Shown piece after piece: positions 23,311 through 32,190 of a stretch of 59,016 nucleotides of DNA. The DNA is taken from contig JACQFP010000079.1 of NCBI GenBank assembly GCA_016200005.1, positions 1 through 59,016 on the forward strand, given 5' to 3'. Made by a program: the position numbers and the translations under genes. This DNA comes from Verrucomicrobiota bacterium. Lineage in GTDB: Bacteria; Verrucomicrobiota; Verrucomicrobiia; Limisphaerales; PALSA-1396. Under the pieces are notes generated by a model, which saw only the letters and a program-made list of their open reading frames with translations, did not search any database and had not been told where the DNA came from. The first letter of the stretch is position 1. Every line of letters starts with the position of its first letter.

Positions 23311-26160
23311 TCAGGGCGAGCCGTCTTTGAGTTCCTTGAGTCGGGCGCTGATGGATCTTCGTTCTTCGGTGTTGGGCGGCGCGTGCTTCAAATACAGCTC
23401 GTAGTTTTTAATGGCGTTTTGCCAGTCCTTTTTACGGAAGGCAATTTCACCCAGACCGTAATAGACCTGGAACGCCGACGGGAAGGCGGTTCTCAATTTC
23501 TCGTAATCGCTTTGCGCGGCGTCCAGTTCGTCGATTTGCAGATTGGCAATGGCGCGGTTCAGCAGCGCGGCGTTGTTGTCCGGCTGCAATTCCAAGAGGC
23601 GGGTGAGGGGCGCAACCGCTTCCTTGAAGGTCTTGAGTTGAATGCACAGGGCGCCCTTGCTCAGCAGCGCCTGCGGATCGTCCGGCGCGAGGCTCAACAG
23701 TTTCTCCACCGTGGTCATGGCTTCGGCATGGTGGCCGAAGGCCATCTGGACCTGCGCGACCGCCGCCAGCAAATTCTTGTCCTGAGGATATTTGGTGAGA
23801 GCTGCCTGCAGGATATCGTCCGCCGCTTGCGAATTGGTGCTGGCAAATTGCGCGCTGGCTTCGAGCCGGATCAACTCGATCTGGTTGGTTTGATCCAGCG
23901 GAAAAGTTTCGGGATGCGCGCGAATCTCCGCCACCAAATCCAGCACCTTGCCGGGCATCCGCCCCATGATCATCAACTGACCAAGCCATAACCGCGCCGC
24001 CAGATGGTCCGGCGCGAGCGCCGCCACGCGATCAAATTGCTGGACCGCCTGGCGATAGTTTCTGCCTTTGGTAAAGATGCGGCCTTGCTCGAAACAAAAA
24101 TTCGGTTCATCAAACGGGCCGTTGGCGCGCATGATTTGTTCCCAGTTGCTGTACTTGGAAAACCTGTCTTCGATGGTCTTGGCAACATCCACGGTTGATT
24201 TCTTGCCGGCGCGCCGGTCGCGATTGTAGTCGAGATTGATTTGCGCCACCACATTGTCCGGGTTCAGTTCCACCGCGCGCTGGAAGTGGGCTGCGGCATC
24301 GTCAAATTGACCGCTCTTTTGCAACTCGACACCCCAATAGTTAAGGGCGCGTGAATAGTACGTGCTGACCAGCGTCGCCGCAAAACCGCGCTGTTTCACC
24401 AGTCCGGGCAACGGCGACAGGACATCAGTTCCAATCTGCTTCCAGAAGTTTTCGTTCTCGGAGATTTCATCCGGAGTCGACGACGGCGCGTTGATCGAGT
24501 TGGTGGTATAGGTTTTGAGCTGATACACGAGCCCGTGCGGCCGCATGTAGAATTCCTCGAAGTAGTAACCGAAGCTGGGATGCAAATAGTACACCTCGTT
24601 GCTGCGGCTGAGGTCAAACATCATTTTCATCAAACTGACATCATCAATCAACCCGGTGGGGTTGTTGGTGGAGGTGCGATACGGCCAGCGTTGCGCATAT
24701 CGTTTGCTCAAAAACTCATGGTACTTCGCCAGCTTCAGCAAACGCGTGTCCAGCAGGAGGTAGTCATCCACCGTTTTGTTTCGATGCAGCGTGGCCGTGA
24801 GCAGATACAATTCGGTCGGATCGTCGCTGAGCACCACAGCGTTTTTGGGGAGGGATTTTGCCTGCAGTTCGGCATACTGACGCAACGGCACCGCGCTGTT
24901 CGCCCGGATTCTGGGCAGGTTCTGGTAGATCAACGCGGCCGGCCCGCCCACCAGCGCGAGCCAAAGGATCACGGTGATGACTCCATTCGTGGCTCGCCGT
25001 AAAAAACCCGCGCGTGAACGCGGCCCGGAAGGTTCCGTGCCGAAGACGAGTAGAAAATACCCGCTAAAATAACCGATGCTCAGCGCACCCAGATAATACA
25101 GCGTCAGAAAGGATGTGCGCAGCCCTATCTCCATGGATAATTTGCGCGGACTGAAAACCGAATCAAACGCGGCCACCACACAAGCAACCAGAAACAAACC
25201 ATGAACGAGATGAAACATCCATGTCGTCAGCTTGATGCTGATGGCGTTGGTATCCCCAAGGGACGACTTCCAACGGATGCCCATGACCACCACCGGCAGT
25301 AATGAAGTCAAGGCGAGCAATAACGCCACGTATTTCGGCAGGGCAAGCGCGTTGCGCACCATGCTCTTTTGACCGACCAGGTTGGCCTTCAAGGCCTGCC
25401 AAAACGTTGCATCCGACAGGCTCGACGCGCTGTGCAGCAGCGGCAGCAGGAGATACAACAGCAGTCCCACCGCACCGCAAGCGGCCAGGCGGCCAATGAA
25501 GCGCCATTTGAAAAAACCCGTTCCTTTGATCCAAATTAACGCGACGAGAAACGCCGGCGCAAAACCGATCATTGCCCAGTTGTTTGGAATCGCCAGTCCA
25601 TATACCAACGCGAACTTCGTCAGCCACGACTCCTGTTGCGTGACGCGGTATTCCAGCAGACACCGGATGACGTACGCGAAGAGCAGCAGGTCAAACATCT
25701 CCGAGGTGCCCGCCGTCGCATTGTCCCAGAATGACAACTGCAGACCGCAAACCAGCACCGCCAGCACGGGCGGCAGCCAGGCGCCGGGAATCGACAGCCG
25801 CGCAGACGGACTGTGCTCGCGCAAACGCTGTTCGCGGGTCCGATCATGAGGCAGCAACATCACCGACCGCGCCAGCAACGCCAGCGTCAGCACCGCGCAA
25901 ATCGCCGCCAGAAGATTCAAGGCTTGCGGTTGCCAGCTCATCGGCAGCCAGCTCAGGGGATAAGTGACAACAAAATACAGCGGCCAGTAAAAGGGAAGTT
26001 GTCCGTCCCACCGTCCCAATTGAATGATCTGACCGAGGTTGCCAAGCGTCACCCAGCGATTCAGCGTCACCAGATACAACACCAACACTCCGGCAGCGAC
26101 CAGCCACGGGAGAATTGTGGAAGGAGGATTCCTCGTGTTCGACTCATGTTTGTTTGTCAT
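23311..26160 (-). CDS. DUF2723-type membrane glycosyltransferase with C-terminal TPR repeats
   Basis: A 949-residue protein. The N-terminal half has about ten or more membrane helices. The DUF2723-like opening is LVLYLVTLNRWVTLGNLGQI, then LSFWDNATAGTSEMFDLLLF and GLAIPNNWAMIGFAPAFLVA. The C-terminal half is soluble with TPR-type helical repeats (FDDAAAHFQRAVELNPDN, YRQAVQQFDRVAALAPDHLA, ...) to the end. DUF2723 proteins are lipid-linked-sugar-dependent glycosyltransferases of the GT-C type, linked to protein or lipid glycosylation in Bacteroidetes and relatives. It heads an operon with the GT4 and WecA-like genes. The acceptor is unknown. Confidence 0.87.
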   Translation of the reverse strand: MTNKHESNTRNPPSTILPWLVAAGVLVLYLVTLNRWVTLGNLGQIIQLGRWDGQLPFYWPLYFVVTYPLSWLPMSWQPQALNLLAAICAVLTLALLARSVMLLPHDRTREQRLREHSPSARLSIPGAWLPPVLAVLVCGLQLSFWDNATAGTSEMFDLLLFAYVIRCLLEYRVTQQESWLTKFALVYGLAIPNNWAMIGFAPAFLVALIWIKGTGFFKWRFIGRLAACGAVGLLLYLLLPLLHSASSLSDATFWQALKANLVGQKSMVRNALALPKYVALLLALTSLLPVVVMGIRWKSSLGDTNAISIKLTTWMFHLVHGLFLVACVVAAFDSVFSPRKLSMEIGLRTSFLTLYYLGALSIGYFSGYFLLVFGTEPSGPRSRAGFLRRATNGVITVILWLALVGGPAALIYQNLPRIRANSAVPLRQYAELQAKSLPKNAVVLSDDPTELYLLTATLHRNKTVDDYLLLDTRLLKLAKYHEFLSKRYAQRWPYRTSTNNPTGLIDDVSLMKMMFDLSRSNEVYYLHPSFGYYFEEFYMRPHGLVYQLKTYTTNSINAPSSTPDEISENENFWKQIGTDVLSPLPGLVKQRGFAATLVSTYYSRALNYWGVELQKSGQFDDAAAHFQRAVELNPDNVVAQINLDYNRDRRAGKKSTVDVAKTIEDRFSKYSNWEQIMRANGPFDEPNFCFEQGRIFTKGRNYRQAVQQFDRVAALAPDHLAARLWLGQLMIMGRMPGKVLDLVAEIRAHPETFPLDQTNQIELIRLEASAQFASTNSQAADDILQAALTKYPQDKNLLAAVAQVQMAFGHHAEAMTTVEKLLSLAPDDPQALLSKGALCIQLKTFKEAVAPLTRLLELQPDNNAALLNRAIANLQIDELDAAQSDYEKLRTAFPSAFQVYYGLGEIAFRKKDWQNAIKNYELYLKHAPPNTEERRSISARLKELKDGSP

Positions 26161-26227
26161 GCGGTGTTCACATTGAAAACCAGGCCGGCCAACTTGGCAA
26201 GGCTAGATTACCATCAGCAGCACGATG

Positions 26228-27442
26228 CTATTCTCCGGACGGGCTGTCCTTGCGACGCAAATCCGCCACACATTCCACATGTTGGGTTTGTGGAAACATG
26301 TCCAGCGGAATGACGCGCGCCAATTCAAAGACACCGTCGGCGCACAAAACGTTCAAGTCCCGCGCCAGGGTTGCCGGGTGACAGGAGACATAAATGATCT
26401 GGCTGGGTCGCGTTTGACGCAACACTTGCAAGCTTTCCGGTGAACATCCTTTGCGTGGCGGGTCGAGCAATACCGTCGTGCTCGCTGGTGGGAAGCGCGT
26501 CAAGAGCGACGGCAACAAATCCTCCGCCCGGCCCGCGATGAACTCGCCATTCGTGCGGCTGTGCGCCGTCGCATTTTGTCGCGCGGCGGTGATGGCCAGG
26601 TTGTCCAACTCCACTCCCACAAACGACTCCACCAGGTCGGCCAGTTCCACGCTGAAAAAACCGACGCCGCAATAAACGTCCACGAGAAATCGCCCTGTTG
26701 GAGTCCAAGCTTCAGCTTGTTCCCGGCGGGGCGACATTTCCTGGCAAGCTGAAGCTTGAACTCCAACGCTTCGCAAACGCTCCCGCACCACCTCGACCAG
26801 CTTGGGTAGCAGGAAAAAATTATTCTGGAAAAACGAATCGCGCGGCACCTCCCAGCCTTCCGGCGCGACTCGCAGAACAACCTTGATGCCGCCTTTGGGT
26901 GGCGGATGCGCGCGCACTCGTTGAATCTCTTGATTCAACGCCGGCTCGGCGATCTTGCATTCTTCGATGTCCACCACTAGCCGGTTGTCCGCGCGAATGA
27001 AGCCGATGTTCAGCTTTTGCTGCGGCTTGTTCCACTGGCTGCGGATCATGATGCGATTGCGGTAGCCGTAAGGTTGCGGACAGGGAATCACTGGCGCGAC
27101 AAGGTCGGGGGCGAATTTCCCAACCCGCTCGAACAAATCCGCGATCTGCTTGTGCTTGATGCGCAACTGCGCTTCGTAGGCGATGTGCTGATACTGGCAA
27201 CCACAGCAATCACCGAAGTAACGGCACGGCGGCGTCACGCGCTCCGGCGACGGCTGAACTACTCGGAGCAAACGAGCGCGGGCAAACTTCTTTTTGATCT
27301 CGGTAATCTCGGCCTCGACGAATTCGCCGAGGAGCACGAACGGGACGAACACAACGAAGTCGTTCCGTCGTGCGACGCCCTCGCCGCCGAACGCGATGTC
27401 CGTAATGCTCAATGAAACAATTGTGCCCGGAGACAAATTCAC
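26228..27442 (-). CDS. rlmD: TrmA/RlmD-family RNA (uracil-5)-methyltransferase
   Basis: A 404-residue SAM-dependent RNA methyltransferase that forms 5-methyluridine, probably in 23S rRNA (RlmD/RumA type). An N-terminal TRAM domain (SITDIAFGGEGVARRNDFVV) precedes the Fe-S cysteines PPCRYFGDCCGCQYQH, the SAM site FLVDVYCGVGFFSVELADL, LLDPPRKGCSPESLQ with the catalytic Cys, and IIYVSCHPATLARDL. The start is GTG 27442, inside a perfect 9-bp stem. A 69-nt palindromic repeat (26698-26766) is inserted in frame between the RNA-binding and SAM domains, adding ~23 residues including VQASACQEMSPRREQAEAW. The exact target (RlmD or TrmA-like) is not certain. Confidence 0.87.
   Translation of the reverse strand: MNLSPGTIVSLSITDIAFGGEGVARRNDFVVFVPFVLLGEFVEAEITEIKKKFARARLLRVVQPSPERVTPPCRYFGDCCGCQYQHIAYEAQLRIKHKQIADLFERVGKFAPDLVAPVIPCPQPYGYRNRIMIRSQWNKPQQKLNIGFIRADNRLVVDIEECKIAEPALNQEIQRVRAHPPPKGGIKVVLRVAPEGWEVPRDSFFQNNFFLLPKLVEVVRERLRSVGVQASACQEMSPRREQAEAWTPTGRFLVDVYCGVGFFSVELADLVESFVGVELDNLAITAARQNATAHSRTNGEFIAGRAEDLLPSLLTRFPPASTTVLLDPPRKGCSPESLQVLRQTRPSQIIYVSCHPATLARDLNVLCADGVFELARVIPLDMFPQTQHVECVADLRRKDSPSGE
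26698..26766. repeat. Palindromic element inserted in frame inside the rlmD-like gene
   Basis: Arms 26698-26718 (TTGGAGTCCAAGCTTCAGCTT) and 26746-26766 are 21-nt reverse complements with one mismatch, around a 27-nt loop. Its length of 69 nt is a multiple of three and it contains no stop in the coding frame. Confidence 0.8.
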
Positions 27443-27535
27443 CCGCGCACGTTACGCGCGGGTGGAATCATGGAAAAGGCTTTTGTCGGAGCGATGAAGA
27501 GTTTACAGGCGATCTCGGTATCAGGCCGCTTGCGG

Positions 27536-27859
27536 CTAATCCCATCGAATCTCTATCTGATCACTAAAAAACACTCCACCCCAAAAACTGCCACAGCGCG
27601 CCCAACCTGATCGTTCACGACCATCTCGGTCGCGCACCTTAAAAAAATAAATGATCTGGTTTCGGCTATTCGTCCAGAACTTGAATGGTCCTGTAAAAAA
27701 CATGTACCGCTGCTTCTTCTCCACAATTTCAAATTCATTCTCATCCGCCCACTTCTTCAAAATAACTTTCGATCGTCTGTCGAACCACCAATAGACGGTG
27801 ACAAATAAAGCAATGGCGAACGAGCCTATTACGAGCGGCAATATGATGTCTTTATCCAT
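27536..27859 (-). CDS. Small single-pass membrane protein, function unknown
   Basis: A 107-residue protein with one N-terminal membrane segment (ILPLVIGSFAIALFVTVYWW) followed by a basic region, a charged section (KKWADENEFEIVEKKQRYMF) and a hydrophobic/aromatic tail (SFWGGVFFSDQIEIRWD). The codon pattern and ordered topology make it a likely real gene. It lies alone between the rlmD-like gene and a hairpin-rich repeat. No family is recognised. Confidence 0.6.
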   Translation of the reverse strand: MDKDIILPLVIGSFAIALFVTVYWWFDRRSKVILKKWADENEFEIVEKKQRYMFFTGPFKFWTNSRNQIIYFFKVRDRDGRERSGWARCGSFWGGVFFSDQIEIRWD

Positions 27860-28208
27860 ACGCGCTGGCGTTGTCTTAACGTTCTAAGTAGGCCGCGCGT
27901 ATTGCAGCCTATCTGGTTTCACGGTGCGACTGTATTCTGGGCGTAGGTTTCTGTCCAGCACGGCATTCCTCCTGAAATGAGCGTTGAACGGGCAACAAAA
28001 GAGGGAGCACAGTTCTTCGCTCCAAGTCCCATTAACACCCGGCTTTAGCCGGGTGAGGAGAACAACTTCGCCACCTAACCGCTTCAGCGGTTTGCTGAAT
28101 TCGGCAAACCGTTGAAACGGTTTCTTGGTGTCTCCGGCCAGCCACACCCAACTGAAGTTGGGTGTTAATGAAAGGGTTTGTTGCTGCTTGTCTTATCGCC
28201 AAATCACT
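27860..28208. other. Intergenic region dominated by a hairpin element
   Basis: This 349-nt gap contains the 141-nt element at 28030-28170. The remainder shows no gene. Confidence 0.6.
28030..28170. repeat. 141-nt hairpin array with terminal inverted repeats (MITE/REPIN-like)
   Basis: The ends are CATTAACACCC (28030-28040) and GGGTGTTAATG (28160-28170), perfect 11-nt inverted repeats. Inside are CCCGGCTTTAGCCGGG (28038-28053), AACCGCTTCAGCGGTTT (28077-28093), AAACCGTTGAAACGGTTT (28106-28123) and CACCCAACTGAAGTTGGGTG (28145-28164), so four successive stems. It has no coding capacity. This is typical of a non-autonomous mobile element or a paired REP sequence; a structured RNA is a less likely alternative. 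Confidence 0.72.
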
Positions 28209-29237
28209 TCATTTCGGATGCGGTGTCTGCTCGTAATGTCTCCTCAACAAGTCATCGCCGAAATCATTTTCGAAATCGCGCCAGACGGCGTGGATGTGGT
28301 TCGCGTCGTTCTGCGTGTTGTCGTATTCCATCAGAAACGTCGGGCCTTGAATGCGATAATAATGCTTCTCGCCTCGTTCCAGTCCACCCGCCCAAGCAAA
28401 ATAGACTTTGCTGAAGCCCGCCTTTCGGATTTTTTCGAGATCACGGTCGGCCACTTCCGCGCGATGGCGATAGACATATTCCCGAATCAACTCCAGCAAC
28501 AGTTTGCTTTGGTCCTTGTTCATCCGGGAAGCGGGCAGGCCGGTCGTCGCCAGAATTCTTGCCTTGCGCTCCGCGCCAGTGATGATGTCCGCCGGTGCGG
28601 TGTTGGTGTAAATCGCGGTTTTCTTTTGCTCATCGTTGAATGATTTCACCAATTGCCGGGCGAGGTCTTCCTCCACGGCCAAAACTCGCAATCCCTTTCG
28701 CGGCCCTTGGCGGACTTCGGCTGGGTTCGTGCCCATGAAAGACGGCGTGGCCGCAATGTCATTTCCATTCGCGATGGTGAAGTTGATCGAGAGATGATGT
28801 CCTTCGACGCGCCAGGCCCAAGTTTCCTTGTCGCCGGGCTTGCCGAAAATCGACACGAAGTATCGCTCGGGATCGCGCGCCGGACCTTTGCCTTGCTCCA
28901 GTTCGCGCAGAATATCTTCGAGGCTCATGATCGTGACCGCCTTCGCATAGCCGCGCTGGCTAAGACCGGAAGCGAGGAGCGCGTGCGCCAGATTTCGCTG
29001 CGCCGGCGTCATTTCTTTGATGGGAAGTCCCTTGCGTTCTTTGGGAATGAAATGCCAGTTTTTGCGTTCCTCATCCCTCAATTCAAACCGCGCCTTGGCC
29101 TGCTGTTCCGAGGTCAGCGACGCGAGAAAATTATTTGCCGCGTCGCTCATTTCTTCGGCCGGTGAATGCGCCGAAGCCCGGAAGACAATCGCAAGGAACA
29201 ACGAGACGACGACACAGACCAATCGGGAATTCTTCAT
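28209..29237 (-). CDS. Exported DUF3500-family protein
   Basis: A 342-residue protein with a cleavable signal (LVCVVVSLFLAIVFRASA-H). The mature protein shows the DUF3500 pattern: LTSEQQAKARFEL, WHFIPKERKGLPIKEMTPAQ, a YFVSIFGKPG segment, WAWRVEGHHLSINFTIANG and, at the C-terminus, YYRIQGPTFLMEYDNTQNDA with NHIHAVWRDFENDFG. The His- and Asp-rich segments suggest a metal or ligand site, but no activity is established for the family. The length is typical. It is divergent from the TIGR00282 gene. It is not linked to an obvious pathway here. Confidence 0.85.
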   Translation of the reverse strand: MKNSRLVCVVVSLFLAIVFRASAHSPAEEMSDAANNFLASLTSEQQAKARFELRDEERKNWHFIPKERKGLPIKEMTPAQRNLAHALLASGLSQRGYAKAVTIMSLEDILRELEQGKGPARDPERYFVSIFGKPGDKETWAWRVEGHHLSINFTIANGNDIAATPSFMGTNPAEVRQGPRKGLRVLAVEEDLARQLVKSFNDEQKKTAIYTNTAPADIITGAERKARILATTGLPASRMNKDQSKLLLELIREYVYRHRAEVADRDLEKIRKAGFSKVYFAWAGGLERGEKHYYRIQGPTFLMEYDNTQNDANHIHAVWRDFENDFGDDLLRRHYEQTPHPK

Positions 29238-29358
29238 GTCGTCCAGTCAAACGAATCGTCGCCAAAACGCAAACGGAAAATCATTCTTGTTCCTAGACAT
29301 ACACATTGTTGCCGTTTGAAGTTCGCGCTGGCGATCCACGAAAAGCCCCTCACCCCGT

Positions 29359-29385
29359 CCCTCTCCCCATCGGATGGGGAGAGGG
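29359..29385. repeat. CCCTCTCC-type hairpin repeat, copy 4
   Basis: CCCTCTCCCCAT (29359-29370) and ATGGGGAGAGGG (29374-29385) form a 12-bp stem with a 3-nt loop, flanked by CTCACCCCGT on one side and GGGCGGGTGAGG on the other, as in the other copies of the family. It lies in the divergent promoter region of two genes. Confidence 0.7.
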
Positions 29386-29469
29386 TGCTGTTTTAGGGCG
29401 GGTGAGGAGAATTGGCAACTTACGCCCGTTTTGCTTGCGTGCTCTGACGTGACGCTTACTGTTCCGCCA

Positions 29470-30270
29470 GTGAAGATTCTTTTTATCGGCGACATCGTGG
29501 GACAGCCGGGCCGGCGCGCGGTCAAAGAACTCGTTCCGAAATTGCGGGAACAGCACGGCATCGACCTCGTGATTGCCAACGGGGAAAATTCCGCCGGTGG
29601 TTCGGGCATCACGCCGGACATGGCGAAGGAAATCTTCTCCGCCGGCGTGGATGTCATTACCAGCGGCGACCATCTTTGGGATCAAAGGGAAGTCATCGAA
29701 CTCCTGGAGAACGAGCGCCGCTTTCTGCGTCCGCTCAATTACCCGCCGGGAACGCCGGGGCAGGGGAGTGCGGTTTTTGAAAGCAGAAAGCAGAAAGCAG
29801 AAATCGGAAATTCGATTTCAGTCGCCGTTTTGAATTTGCAAGGCCGCACGTTCATGCCCAATCTCGAAAACCCTTTTCACGCAGCCCGAGCCGAGGTTGA
29901 ACGTCTGCGCCAACAGACGAAAATCATCTTCGTGGATTTTCACGCCGAGGCGACGTCGGAAAAAATCGCGCTGGCGCGGATGCTCGCTGGCCAAGTGAGC
30001 GCGGTCATCGGGACGCACACCCACGTGCAAACCGCCGACGAGCAAATCTTCCCCGGCGGCACGGCGTATCTGACCGACGCCGGTTTCACCGGCCCGCACG
30101 ACAGCGTGATTGGCCGCGAGATCGAGCCAATCATCAAGCGATTTCTGACCAACCAGCCGCAGAAGTTTGAAGTGGCAAAGAACCGTGTGCTGCTCCAAGG
30201 TGTCGTCGTGGAAATCGAAGCAGCGACCGGTAAAGCTGTGAAGATTCAGCGCCTCTCCGAAGCGATTTAA
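29470..30270 (+). CDS. TIGR00282/YmdB-family metallophosphoesterase
   Basis: A 266-residue calcineurin-like phosphoesterase of the YmdB family, dimetal enzymes that hydrolyse 2',3'-cyclic nucleotides in related bacteria and influence stress gene expression. Motifs are ILFIGDIVGQPGR, VIANGENSAGG, ITSGDHLWDQREV, IIFVDFHAEATSEK and AVIGTHTHVQTADE, giving the metal ligands. The start is GTG 29470, preferred over the upstream frame from 29374 because family similarity begins at KILFIGD. Between the GTPGQG and SVAVLNLQGRTF segments it carries an ESRKQKAEIG stretch encoded by an AGCAGAA repeat (29780-29805), which is an insertion relative to the family. Confidence 0.92.
   Translation: MKILFIGDIVGQPGRRAVKELVPKLREQHGIDLVIANGENSAGGSGITPDMAKEIFSAGVDVITSGDHLWDQREVIELLENERRFLRPLNYPPGTPGQGSAVFESRKQKAEIGNSISVAVLNLQGRTFMPNLENPFHAARAEVERLRQQTKIIFVDFHAEATSEKIALARMLAGQVSAVIGTHTHVQTADEQIFPGGTAYLTDAGFTGPHDSVIGREIEPIIKRFLTNQPQKFEVAKNRVLLQGVVVEIEAATGKAVKIQRLSEAI
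29780..29805. repeat. AGCAGAA-type tract inside the TIGR00282 gene
   Basis: AAGCAGAAAGCAGAAAGCAG and its continuation lie in the coding sequence, at residues ~104-112. A related CTGCTTT tract lies outside genes at about 331-350. It is read in frame without stops. Confidence 0.65.
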
Positions 30271-30494
30271 ACCTGCACACGGAAAAGTGCCGGATCGCCT
30301 GATTGCCAACGTCTGCTGACTTGACCGGCCACAACCGCGTCGTCAACCAAACCCTTGGAATTTTGCATTTCAGCGACCCATCTACGACCGAAATGGCCGG
30401 TTGTTCAGCAGAAAAGCATCTCGTATGGGATCGACAAAAGCGCAAAATAAAAATGCTCGCCAGAGACAATGCGAGTTGATAGTGTGAGCCGTAG

Positions 30495-30959
30495 ATGCCC
30501 TCCGCCAGCAAGCCCAGGCCGGGACGACCGCTTCGGATATTGGTCGTCGATGATGAGCGTTTGTTGCGCGAATCCGTCAACATGTTGCTCTCCTACGATG
30601 GCCATCAAGTGGAACTGGCAAACGACGGCGACGAGGCGCTCGTAACACTTGCGGCCAAACCATTCGACGTGGTGCTGACCGACTTTGAAATGCCGAAGAT
30701 GCGAGGGGATCACCTGGCGGTTGCCATCAAGGAGCGGTGGCCGGAATTGCCGGTCATTATGCTCTCGGCTTACGGAGAAATCTTCAAAGCTGAGGGCAAA
30801 CAGTTTCCAGGCGTTGACCTCATCCTCAGCAAACCATTCCTGCTGGCAACGTTGCGGCAGGCGCTGGTCACCGTGCTCGGGACAGAGCAGGGCGAGGCGG
30901 GTCCGCTCACCCCGCCCTCGAAGGATGCTCCCGTCCATCGCAAACGTCCGGGCAAATAA
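30495..30959 (+). CDS. Single-domain response regulator (CheY-like receiver)
   Basis: A 154-residue receiver protein without an output domain. The acidic pair is in ILVVDDERLLRE, the phosphorylated residue is D63 in VVLTDFEMPKM, the conserved Ser/Thr is in VIMLSAYGEI and the Lys is in ILSKPFLLATL. A short basic N-terminus (RPGRP) and a Pro-rich C-terminal tail (GPLTPPSKDAPVHRKRPGK) surround the domain. It presumably works by protein interaction downstream of an unlinked kinase. It does not overlap the neighbouring bioB but lies 52 nt before it in the same direction. Confidence 0.88.
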   Translation: MPSASKPRPGRPLRILVVDDERLLRESVNMLLSYDGHQVELANDGDEALVTLAAKPFDVVLTDFEMPKMRGDHLAVAIKERWPELPVIMLSAYGEIFKAEGKQFPGVDLILSKPFLLATLRQALVTVLGTEQGEAGPLTPPSKDAPVHRKRPGK

Positions 30960-31011
30960 GCTGGCGCGTTCTGACCTTGCGCAAATCCGCTCGCGCGCTA
31001 TCCTGTCAAGC

Positions 31012-32109
31012 ATGACTGCAGCATCTGTTGACGTGACGCGCCATGGTCGTATCACCGCGCTTGGAAAACGCGTCCTGGCCGGCGGCGCCATCAACCGCGA
31101 AGAAGGTCAATGGCTTTTTGATCTGGAAAGCACGGCGGATATTTTTGATTTGATGTCGTGGGCCAACCGTATCCGCGAACATTTCAAGGGCAACAAGATT
31201 CATCTGTGCTCCATCGTCAACGCCAAAGCCGGCGCGTGCTCGGAGAATTGCAGCTTCTGCGCGCAATCGTCGTTCTATCAAACCGGTTCGCCCAAATACG
31301 GCTTTGTCGATCCCGAACCTGTACTCGAAGCCGCCGACGAAGCGAACCAGAACGGTGTGACTGCCGTCGGCCTGGTCGCCGCGTGGAAAGGCTTGAAAGA
31401 AGGCCCGATGCTCGACGAGGTTTGCGACCGCATCCGCGAATTGAAGGCCAGCGGCAAGACGCGACCCGACGCCTCGCTCGGCATCATCAAAAGCCAGAAG
31501 GTGGCGGATCGCCTGAAGGAAGCAGGGCTCGAATGTTACGGCCATAACCTCGAAAGCTCGCGTCGATTTTTTCCGCAGACCTGCACGACGCACACGTACG
31601 AAGACCGCGTCGAGACCATCGGCTATTTGAAAAAGGCCGGCCTCAAAATTTGTTCCGGGGGCATCATCGGCATGGGTGAGACGCGCGTGGACCGCTGCGA
31701 TCTCGCGTTCTCGCTGAAAGAAATCGGCGCCAATGTCGTGCCGATCAACATTCTCAATCCCATCCCCGGCACCCCGTTTTAAAAGAACGAACCGCTGCCG
31801 GTCATGGAGATTTTGAAGACCATCGCCTGCTTCCGGTTCGTTTTGCCGCGACAGGAAATCATGATGGCCGGTGGACGCACCGTGAATTTGCGCGACGCGC
31901 AAAGCATGGTCTTCCTGGCCGGCGCGAGCGCGCTGATGGTCGGCAATTACCTCACCACGCTCAATCAGCCCGTCGAGAAGGACCTGCGAATGCTCAAAGA
32001 CCTCGGCTTGGATCCGAGCTGGGACAAACACGGGTTCAGTGATCAGGAAGAAAACAGCGGTGGTTTTGAAAAAGAAATTGGCCAGACGGCAGCGGTCCTG
32101 GTGACGTAA
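31012..32109 (+). pseudogene. bioB: Biotin synthase, interrupted by one in-frame nonsense codon
   Basis: BioB inserts sulfur into dethiobiotin, the last step of biotin synthesis, using radical SAM chemistry. The reading frame shows the Fe-S/SAM cysteines C76-SENC80-SFC83 (GACSENCSFCAQSS), YGHNLESSR, and CSGGIIGMGET. It then stops at codon 257 (TAA, 31780-31782) right after NPIPGTPF. The same frame continues without any shift into a standard BioB C-terminus (EKN-like KNEPLPVMEILKTIACFRF, PRQEIMMAGGR, FLAGASALMVGNYLTT) to TAA at 32107-32109. A single base change at 31780 (GAA to TAA) explains the break. The truncated protein would lack the conserved C-terminal region. It is either a recent pseudogene or a sequencing error. 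Confidence 0.85.
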
Positions 32110-32190
32110 AACTAAACTGGCCCTGCCTTGATTTGCGTTTGGATTCAACCCTTCCTCCCGTGCCCAGCCAGAACCGCCAGGAATAGATTT

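Noticed and set aside
31780-31782. Selenocysteine or other recoding of the bioB stop
   Set aside because: The stop is TAA, not TGA, and no recoding signal is seen. BioB does not use selenocysteine.
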